In this document: piece by piece, positions 22,108-28,275 of the stretch | Layout: every line of letters begins with the position of its first letter | How positions within the stretch are numbered: position 1 is the stretch's first letter | NCBI GenBank assembly: GCA_964408945.1 | Contig: CAYPBJ010000029.1 | Coordinates: 1 to 28,275, forward strand | Source: VMCP01 sp964408945 | GTDB lineage: Bacteria; Bacteroidota; Bacteroidia; NS11-12g; UBA955 | Reading direction: 5' to 3' | Length of the DNA: 28,275 bases | Notes under the pieces: generated by a model | What the model was told of the DNA's origin: nothing | The model's database searches: none | The model's input: only the letters and a program-made list of their open reading frames with translations | Program-made: the position numbers and the translations under genes

Positions 22108-23616
22108 ATGCGTCCCTTAGCCCTTCTGTTGTTTTGTGTCTTATTAAGTACTCTGAGCGGGCAAAATTGTGATCCTAGCATTTCGTCAACCTCCACGTTG
22201 TCAAAGAAAGGATTTGAAATTGTCAGCATTTTGGTCGATGCTTGCGATGGAAACAAAGAAGGGCAAAATGAAATGGTGAGACTAAAAACGGGTAAATACT
22301 CCCTTCCGGTGAATAATTTTTATGTGCCAGACTACAAGTCAGGTATGGTCAATTGGGGGAGTTCATCCAATCTTTGGCGTGATTTTGCCTCTTCTAACAT
22401 CTCTTTGGCATCCAAAGTAAATGCGCTTAATGCAAATGTTAAAGCCGCAAACAATTGTGGTTTTTTCAAATTTCTTGGTCCAAATGATCAAATTCCCCCT
22501 TTTTCAGACGTACTCATTATTACCAGTACCGATTTCAATCCTTACGCTCATGATTTTGGTGGATTAAACGATACAGTCATTTTACTCATACAGAATAAGG
22601 GTAATACTGCTGGACATTTTGCTAATTATGCAGGAAGTAGTTCAACAAGAACTCTGATCTTAGGCAATTCTGGACACATCGATACGGTAACCTATAATAT
22701 CAATTCTCTTATAAAACAAAACGGATCCAAAGGAAGCGAAGACGGTGCGGGGGTCGAGTTTACGCATACAGGTGCTCCAAAGTATGTGAACTATGGCTGC
22801 AAAATTCCTTATCCTGAATTCAAAGTGGATGCGGGTCAAAATTTGACAGTAACCTGCGCTGATACATGTGTTCAATTGAAAGGAATGGTGATGGGATATT
22901 CATGCGTTCGCTGGTTTTCTTCTTCCGGAGGACGTTTTGACGATTCTTCAAAACTGAATGCTATTTTCTGCATGCCTAAAAGTGGTCTCCAGAAAATAGT
23001 GCTATATTTAGAAGCCTACAGTTCTTGTGGAAAGTGGGAAAGGGATAGTCTTGTAATTTGGAATCAAGCCATTCAGCCACAAGCAATTTTCGAAGTAGAT
23101 TCAACATTTAAACCTGTTTGGACTTTAAAAAATCTTTCGCAAAATGCGGATCAATATATTTGGGTCATCAGATATGCTAACGGTACAGATACTCAATTAA
23201 GAACAGCAAGCTTGGCAGAATGGCCTATTATTCGTGCCGATAATCCAGGTAAATATATTATATGCTTGGAGGCAAGTATTGGTTTTTGTAAAGATACTTT
23301 CTGTCGTGAAGTTTATTTATTGGGTGAAGATGAACCATTTATTTACTTAGCCAATGTATTCACACCAGGAAGTAAAGACGGACTAAATGATGATTTCAAA
23401 GTGGTGAGTTTAGGTTTGGTGTCTTATTCAATCAAAGTGTATAATCGATGGGGAGCTCTCGTTTTTAAGTCAACAGATGCATCTGAATATTGGAATGGTA
23501 AAGTTCAGAATCAAGGTGAGAATTGCCCTGCTGGGAATTATTTCTATATTCTTGATTATCAACTACAAGGACAGCCGAAAAAGAGTGTCAACGGTGCGGT
23601 CAATTTGATTCGTTGA
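22108..23616 (+). CDS. T9SS type B (gliding-associated C-terminal domain) surface protein
   Basis: 502 residues. A signal peptide (MRPLALLLFCVLLSTLSGQ) is followed by an N-terminal domain (about 25-240) resembling the region found before sorting domains in many Bacteroidota surface proteins (VSILVDACDGNKEGQNEMVR). A PKD/Ig-like section follows (240-405). The C-terminal domain at 414-502 is type B: LANVFTPGSKDGLNDDFKVV, IKVYNRWGALVF, CPAGNYFYILDY. Export is through T9SS; function unknown. It starts one base after the VanZ-like gene. Its TGA directly abuts the stop of the convergent LamG gene with no intervening base. Confidence 0.88.
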   Translation: MRPLALLLFCVLLSTLSGQNCDPSISSTSTLSKKGFEIVSILVDACDGNKEGQNEMVRLKTGKYSLPVNNFYVPDYKSGMVNWGSSSNLWRDFASSNISLASKVNALNANVKAANNCGFFKFLGPNDQIPPFSDVLIITSTDFNPYAHDFGGLNDTVILLIQNKGNTAGHFANYAGSSSTRTLILGNSGHIDTVTYNINSLIKQNGSKGSEDGAGVEFTHTGAPKYVNYGCKIPYPEFKVDAGQNLTVTCADTCVQLKGMVMGYSCVRWFSSSGGRFDDSSKLNAIFCMPKSGLQKIVLYLEAYSSCGKWERDSLVIWNQAIQPQAIFEVDSTFKPVWTLKNLSQNADQYIWVIRYANGTDTQLRTASLAEWPIIRADNPGKYIICLEASIGFCKDTFCREVYLLGEDEPFIYLANVFTPGSKDGLNDDFKVVSLGLVSYSIKVYNRWGALVFKSTDASEYWNGKVQNQGENCPAGNYFYILDYQLQGQPKKSVNGAVNLIR

Positions 23617-26600
23617 TTAATGTTGAATCAATTGAAATTTATCCGTTCCTCTAGAATGGTGAAAGAAGTAAATCCCTACTGGTGTATTAGGAGCAATTTT
23701 TACAGATTTTAAGCCTTGAGAAGTTTCTGAAATTTCAATCGGTATTTCCTGTCCAATAGAATTTGTGATGCGAATATCCCTAAGGTTTTGTTGAATGTAA
23801 AGTAGTCCGTGTGTTGGATTTGGGTAGAAATGAGTGTTTTTACCGAATAATTTTTGGGTTGAGTTACTTTCTGAACTGAAAATTAATTGAAAACGCTTCT
23901 CGTTTTTGGGTTCAATTATTTCAAAATCAATGTTTGTTTGATTGATGTTGCTGATTGGGTGAATTTGATCTTTAACGGCATCCCTCAAATAGATTTCAAA
24001 TCCAGAAACATTTAATGGTTGAAAAGAATAGGTATATCTATTTTCCCGTGTTTTACTTAATGACAATTGAATGGTATCAATTCCAGTTGGGAAGTTTCTT
24101 CGGTCTAAACTGTACAGGTTACTTGATGTATCTGATATTCCTAGCATCTCATCAAGATTTATAGGTTTATTAGCATCTTCGAGATTGTAGGATGAGGAAT
24201 TATCCCCCGAAAAAAGAACCATAAGTCCGTCGCATGCGCTGCCTTTAGACAAGAAAGAATCGCGGTAATAAAGATTTACTTTGAGCTCTGAATAATCTGG
24301 AAATTCTAAAAATGTATTGGTACGTGCTTGAGAAGAGGTCTGGTATCGTGAAAGATTTACTGATGCGGCACCACTATTATTGGTTTTTAGAAATGCGGCC
24401 TGACCGGGCATCAGGTATTGATTCGCCGCTGAACCACCGGTACTGCTTCCGCCGGGAAGAGATACGGTTGTATAGGCGCCTCGGGTGCCCAATTTGGGAT
24501 CCCAGATATACATTACATTCGATTTGAAATTGGTATTTGTTGATGTTGAGCCCAAAATACTTCCCATATCTAATGCAGCTTGGAACGGATTTCCGATGAA
24601 AACATCGGTATTTGCTGCTGTATTTGAAGGCATGGCAACGGTTTGAGATGTCACATTTAGGGTGCCTGTGGTTCTTAAAACAGTATTTGAAGCAGTAGTA
24701 GTTGAAGTTGTAAGATCCGTTGATCTATCACCTCTTACCATGATTCGATAGGGTGTTCCTGCTGTGATTTTATCTGTGGAATTATTATTTGTAGAGGTAA
24801 CTGCAGACCAACTTTTTCCGGTATTGCTGTATGTAAACAAAGAAGCATTTCCACTGGTGGTAGCATCTGTTCCATTGCTGCCATTTCCAGTAATATGGGT
24901 GCCTAGTCCGGAAGTGTTCGTGCCTCCTTCTTGCCAATTGGCGTAGATAGTTGAAGTGGAATTTATGGGTGAGCTAAACAATCGGAAGGCTCTTCGCGCT
25001 GGGAAATAGGTTTCGACGGTAAAATTACCAGAACTTGTGGCATCGTCACTGATTAATGCAATGGCTGTTTTTGTGCTAGTGCTACTTAAGGTGGTGTTAC
25101 TGTTGCCGTTGTATGAGCCATAAGGAACACTCAAAAGTTCAGTAATGATTACTGAGTTTCCTGGCGCTATGGTTGCAGCTCCTCCTGATGTAATGACCAA
25201 TTGTTTGAGTGAGTTTGTGGTGCCAGATGCAGTTTGATTCATGTAGAATGTATTGTCAACACTTCCATTGAATTCCAAAGTAGAGGCCGTGCTACCCGTA
25301 ATTGTACCCGTACCAGTGAAGCCATGATCTACTTTTAAGTAGTATCCGTTTAAACTCAGTGATTTACCTGTTGCAATATCCACTCCTCTTAAAAACATAT
25401 TAGAGGCAAGTGCCGGATTATTCACTGTGTTGGATGTCACAAAGACATGAGCCCCTTTGGGTGCAGCCACACGCTCAGACCAATTTGAGGCCGTTGACCA
25501 TGTTGAATTTGTTTCACCGAACCAATTGGCGCGAGTCACCACAATGGTATCTTGAGTAATCAGATTTGAACTCGTTGAACTCATTGTCATGTTATTGATT
25601 CTAAGGTGGTTCCCTGCTTTTTTGTCATAAATATGGGAAAGGTCCGTATTTGTACCGCCACCAATTCCTTGGTTGAAATCGTAAAAGGCTAGTAGCCCCG
25701 TTGTTGTAAGGTCAAGGTATTTATTGCGATTTTCAGTAACTTGGGCAGTAGTTCTAGCAGTTGACCAAATACGCAATTCATCAATGACAACATTTGAATA
25801 CAAACTGGCAGCTGTACCTGAGTAATCTGCGCCAACCGATAAGTAGTCAGTTCCGTCTAAATTGAATGAAGGGAAACTTGACCCAGTTTGTACAATGGTA
25901 TGTCCAGTAGTAATGATTGATACAGAACCGTTGTTAAATGTACAAGCAACATGATACCAAGTGTTTAAAGCCGCAGTGAAATTAGGATGTGTCAGAATAT
26001 TTGCAGAACCCGCACTATTTGCTACGTAAAATGCCAATTGATTGGAGCTGTTAAGATATACTACGGTTCTTGCTGGATTGCTGCTTGTCGTTGCATCATC
26101 TCTGATGTAAACCATGTTTTGTTGCACGTTCAATTTTTTGGGTGAAAACCAGAATTCGATGGTGTAAGTATTTGATGATGCAGTGCTTAAGGTGCCATCT
26201 AAAAAATCATTGGTCCCGTCAAAAATCATTGAGTTGTATCCAGCAAGTGCAGTGGAGCCGGTTGTCCATGTTGGACTATTATTCAGAGTGCCGTTAATAT
26301 TAGAAGTATTGGTGCACACATTGGCCAAGGTTGAACCTGTACCTTCATTGAAAGGGTAGTACGCTATGAGTCCCGTTTCATTGAGTCTAGGGGCTCGCTG
26401 CATATATTCTCTTATTTCAGCTTGTGTGCGTGCTGTGCTCCAAAAACGGACTTCGTCTAGGTCTCCATCAATGAAATTATCTACGGCTCCTATCAAATAG
26501 TTGCCACTAATTTTTGCTCCGGTTGGCGCGGAAGCAGTATTGGCAAGATTTCCGTTGATGTATAAATATTGGGTAGTTCCGCTTTTTACAAAAGCAACAT

Positions 26601-26967
26601 GAAACCATTTTTCAGTAGCTAGATCAAGGGTGGTTGTTAGAACATCATAACGGGTACTATTAACATGATCGTACATGTCTGTGTGAATTTCACCGCCGTT
26701 CATCCACATACTTGGATTCCTAGAGCTGATTGCGGAAGAGCCCCCTTGATATCCAATAAAACCGTGATATGCGGTTCCAGTTGCAGCCGCGGAAGATGGT
26801 TTTACCCAACACTCAATGGTGAAGTTTTGAACCCCGTTGGAGTATATAGTGCTAGGTATTGAGACTGATTGATTCGTACCATTGAAACTCAATGAAGAGT
26901 TTTGCCCCCAAAGGGAAGTTGTAAAGAAGAATAAAGATAAAAAGTGAAACCCTTTAAGAGCCTTCAT
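23617..26967 (-). CDS. LamG-domain protein with T9SS type A sorting domain
   Basis: 1116 residues. A signal peptide ends near SLWGQ. Two LamG/concanavalin-A-like domains follow: about 25-210 (LSFNGTNQSVSIPSTI, FTIECWVKPS, GDLDEVRFWSTARTQAEI) and 245-430 (MIFDGTNDFLDGTL, YTIEFWFSPKK, VIDELRIWSTARTTAQV). Next is a beta-helix-like region (WSTASNWSERVAAPKGAHVF) and a long serine/threonine-rich stretch with adhesin-like composition. The C-terminal ~75 residues (FYPNPTHGLLYIQQ ... GIYFFHHSRGTDKFQLIQ) are a type A T9SS sorting domain. Likely a secreted or surface-bound carbohydrate- or protein-binding protein. No catalytic motif is apparent. Confidence 0.9.
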   Translation of the reverse strand: MKALKGFHFLSLFFFTTSLWGQNSSLSFNGTNQSVSIPSTIYSNGVQNFTIECWVKPSSAAATGTAYHGFIGYQGGSSAISSRNPSMWMNGGEIHTDMYDHVNSTRYDVLTTTLDLATEKWFHVAFVKSGTTQYLYINGNLANTASAPTGAKISGNYLIGAVDNFIDGDLDEVRFWSTARTQAEIREYMQRAPRLNETGLIAYYPFNEGTGSTLANVCTNTSNINGTLNNSPTWTTGSTALAGYNSMIFDGTNDFLDGTLSTASSNTYTIEFWFSPKKLNVQQNMVYIRDDATTSSNPARTVVYLNSSNQLAFYVANSAGSANILTHPNFTAALNTWYHVACTFNNGSVSIITTGHTIVQTGSSFPSFNLDGTDYLSVGADYSGTAASLYSNVVIDELRIWSTARTTAQVTENRNKYLDLTTTGLLAFYDFNQGIGGGTNTDLSHIYDKKAGNHLRINNMTMSSTSSNLITQDTIVVTRANWFGETNSTWSTASNWSERVAAPKGAHVFVTSNTVNNPALASNMFLRGVDIATGKSLSLNGYYLKVDHGFTGTGTITGSTASTLEFNGSVDNTFYMNQTASGTTNSLKQLVITSGGAATIAPGNSVIITELLSVPYGSYNGNSNTTLSSTSTKTAIALISDDATSSGNFTVETYFPARRAFRLFSSPINSTSTIYANWQEGGTNTSGLGTHITGNGSNGTDATTSGNASLFTYSNTGKSWSAVTSTNNNSTDKITAGTPYRIMVRGDRSTDLTTSTTTASNTVLRTTGTLNVTSQTVAMPSNTAANTDVFIGNPFQAALDMGSILGSTSTNTNFKSNVMYIWDPKLGTRGAYTTVSLPGGSSTGGSAANQYLMPGQAAFLKTNNSGAASVNLSRYQTSSQARTNTFLEFPDYSELKVNLYYRDSFLSKGSACDGLMVLFSGDNSSSYNLEDANKPINLDEMLGISDTSSNLYSLDRRNFPTGIDTIQLSLSKTRENRYTYSFQPLNVSGFEIYLRDAVKDQIHPISNINQTNIDFEIIEPKNEKRFQLIFSSESNSTQKLFGKNTHFYPNPTHGLLYIQQNLRDIRITNSIGQEIPIEISETSQGLKSVKIAPNTPVGIYFFHHSRGTDKFQLIQH

Positions 26968-26978
26968 AAAATGATTTA

Positions 26979-27010
26979 CAAAGATAGGTAAATCACGGGA
27001 TAATTGCCAA
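26979..27010 (-). promoter_or_regulatory. Promoter of the LamG/T9SS gene
   Basis: On the minus strand, TTG (27008-27010), 21 bases, then TATCTTTG (26979-26986), an exact -7 match, 11 bases before the ATG at 26967. The TTG lies immediately after the ferritin stop, so the LamG gene has its own promoter. Confidence 0.55.
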
Positions 27011-27541
27011 TTATTCAGTAGGTTTCGACTTGCCGGCCGTTTTGGCTGCAGCTGCTGTCATTCCTGCTAAATCTCGATCAATAAGGTACAATCCTGAACC
27101 ATCAGTTCCTATGATTTTCAACTTATTAATGATGGTGTTGAATTGCGCCTCTTCTTCGCGTTGTTCAGAAACGTACCATTGCAAGAAATTCGCTGTGGTA
27201 TGGTCAGCTTCTTTGGTAGCTAAATCCATCAATCGGTTGATAGCCGCAGTTACCTGTTGTTCTTGGTTTAATATTTTATTAAAGACTTCTTTATATGAAC
27301 TGAAAGTGGTGCTTGGCGCCAAAACTGCGGGCGACAAGGCAAATCCACCCACTTCGTTAATATAATGGAACAGCTTCAGCATGTGCATGCGCTCTTCATC
27401 GCTTTGAGCGTACAAGAATTGAGCGGTTCCGTCAAACCCTTCGCCTTCCATCCATGAAGCCATTGCTAAATAAGATGCGCTCGCTCTCGCCTCCATGGCC
27501 ACTTGGTCGTTCAATGCTGATTCTAATTCCTTTGATAACAT
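27011..27541 (-). CDS. ftnA: Ferritin (bacterial, FtnA type)
   Basis: 176 residues. All ferroxidase ligands of E. coli FtnA are at the same positions: E17, E50, H53, E94, Q127 and E130, plus the third-site residues E49, E126 and E129; Y24 is present. Four helices cover about 1-145, and a fifth short helix is followed by a lysine-rich tail (AAKTAGKSKPTE). The protein forms a 24-subunit shell that oxidises ferrous iron and stores it as mineral, in the cytosol. The gene stands alone with a near-leaderless promoter. It lies far from oxyR in this window, so common control is only a possibility. Confidence 0.95.
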   Translation of the reverse strand: MLSKELESALNDQVAMEARASASYLAMASWMEGEGFDGTAQFLYAQSDEERMHMLKLFHYINEVGGFALSPAVLAPSTTFSSYKEVFNKILNQEQQVTAAINRLMDLATKEADHTTANFLQWYVSEQREEEAQFNTIINKLKIIGTDGSGLYLIDRDLAGMTAAAAKTAGKSKPTE

Positions 27542-27545
27542 AGAA

Positions 27546-27553
27546 CAAAGATA
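27546..27553 (-). promoter_or_regulatory. -7 element of the ferritin gene
   Basis: TATCTTTG on the minus strand, an exact TAnnTTTG match, four bases before the ATG at 27541. It implies a leaderless mRNA. The same octamer is used by the LamG gene. No TTG is seen at the usual distance. Confidence 0.4.
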
Positions 27554-27575
27554 ACAATTAAGTGAAAAAGTGGTT

Positions 27576-28199
27576 TTATTCCTGGAACCCTTTACCTGCG
27601 AAAATTTTATCGCGGTATTTCTCGATTCTCGCTATACGGGTTTTTGACTGTTTCGCTTGATTGAAATGCATCAAATATCCTCGTTGTCTGCCTGGAGTCA
27701 ACGATTTAAAAGCCTTTTCAAAGTCTGAATCTGATTGAAAATAAGCAGTAAGTTCCTCTGGGACATCATAATCTTCCATTGATTTGCTGACAATCTTAGC
27801 ACCAGATTTTTCTATTTCTATGGCTTCTTTTAAGTATTCCTTGAGGACGTCAACCGAGTTGAGTAAGTCATCCGTTTTTTCAATTTTATACAGTTTCGAT
27901 GAATTTGAATTCTCACCCGCAAAACTCAACAATCCGTGCGGATCGCTCATCAATACTCCCTTGAAAAATCCCAAGGCACAGTAATTCTTGAAGACGGCAA
28001 TGATCACGATATTCTTGCCATTCCAAGTGTAAACGGGTTGCGACCATTTTAATTCTTCATTTAAGCCTACTTCCAAACACAATTCACGCATGATTTGCAA
28101 TTCGACGGGCCACAAATGTATCTTACATTGTGGTGTCTTAAAATGTTTGCATCTCCCGCAGCCATCAGTGAAATATTCTTCAATGGATGTAATTCCCAT
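27576..28199 (-). CDS. YdeI/OmdA-like DUF1801-type protein
   Basis: 207 residues from the ATG at 28199; a TTG 14 codons upstream would place the promoter inside the gene and was rejected. The N-terminus has a cysteine cluster DGCGRCKHFKTPQCKIHLW (C-x2-C-x7-C) that could bind a metal. A DUF1801/YdeI core follows: ELKWSQPVYTWNGKNIVIIA and YCALGFFKGVLMSDPHGLLS. The C-terminal part carries the YdeI/OmdA block YDVPEELTAYFQSD, DFEKAFKSLTPGRQRGYLMH and KSKTRIARIEKYRDKIFAGK. Cytosolic; the biochemical role of the family is not known. Confidence 0.82.
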   Translation of the reverse strand: MGITSIEEYFTDGCGRCKHFKTPQCKIHLWPVELQIMRELCLEVGLNEELKWSQPVYTWNGKNIVIIAVFKNYCALGFFKGVLMSDPHGLLSFAGENSNSSKLYKIEKTDDLLNSVDVLKEYLKEAIEIEKSGAKIVSKSMEDYDVPEELTAYFQSDSDFEKAFKSLTPGRQRGYLMHFNQAKQSKTRIARIEKYRDKIFAGKGFQE

Positions 28200-28201
28200 G
28201 C

Positions 28202-28214
28202 CAACAAAAGTAAA
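28202..28214 (-). promoter_or_regulatory. Promoter element of the YdeI-like gene
   Basis: TTTACTTTTGTTG on the minus strand, containing an exact TAnnTTTG (TACTTTTG, 28205-28212) five bases before the ATG at 28199. The same 13-mer stands at the same distance before the DUF6702 ATG (10438-10450), which supports both start choices. Confidence 0.4.
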
Positions 28215-28275
28215 TCTAAGGGCGTATAATTGTAAACCCAATATGGATTTTTTTCAGCAGTTTTCGTCCATTCAA

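Overview
The window is typical of a Bacteroidota genome, probably Flavobacteriales. Three secreted proteins end in type IX secretion (T9SS) sorting domains: two type B (gliding-motility-associated) and one type A. There is a TonB-dependent receptor, a small lipocalin-like lipoprotein, an OprD-like porin, DUF6702 and DUF7009 proteins, AT-rich DNA, few Shine-Dalgarno sites, and Bacteroidota-type promoters (TTG, about 19-21 bases, TAnnTTTG). The sequence is a draft scaffold with two 100-N gaps (4453-4552 and 20122-20221). No rRNA, tRNA, CRISPR array, transposase or recognisable defence system was seen.

Layout. 1-2374: three translationally coupled, paralogous secreted proteins, the first cut by the window edge. 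2375-3001: a SAM methyltransferase on the other strand. 3100-6291: an OprD-like porin converging on a lipoprotein/TonB-receptor operon, with the ends of porin and receptor lost in the first gap. 6370-7308: OxyR, divergent from the lipoprotein operon, with a dyad placed as a LysR-type operator. 7311-7448: a period-7 tandem-repeat array between convergent genes. 7448-10432: a HupE/UreJ-like membrane protein and an M1 metallopeptidase in one operon, divergent from a DUF6702 exported protein. 11005-16686: a molybdenum-enzyme cluster (membrane protein of unknown function, THEP1-like NTPase fused to MobA, FdhD, DUF7009, FdhF/YdeP-type oxidoreductase). 16704-20095: a T9SS type B surface protein and a pirin. 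20096-20620: a second, longer period-7 array that holds the second gap and runs into the 3' end of a YeiH-type membrane protein. 21603-23616: a VanZ-like membrane protein coupled to a T9SS type B protein. 23617-28199: a LamG/T9SS type A protein, ferritin and a YdeI-like protein on the minus strand.

How the genes fit together. The molybdenum cluster is self-consistent: MobA makes the guanine-dinucleotide form of the cofactor, FdhD sulfurates it, and the FdhF-type enzyme receives it. The membrane protein and DUF7009 are the unexplained members and, with the NTPase-MobA fusion, the best candidates for undescribed biology. OxyR beside a receptor operon suggests peroxide-responsive uptake. The most unusual non-coding feature is the pair of heptanucleotide arrays. 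Both lie between convergent genes, both read G-rich block, ACAGACC block, C-rich block, and one encodes the end of a protein.

The second gap looks artificial: its two flanks are an exact 55-base repeat. The first gap is probably real and longer than 100 bases, because the receptor lacks a large part of its barrel.
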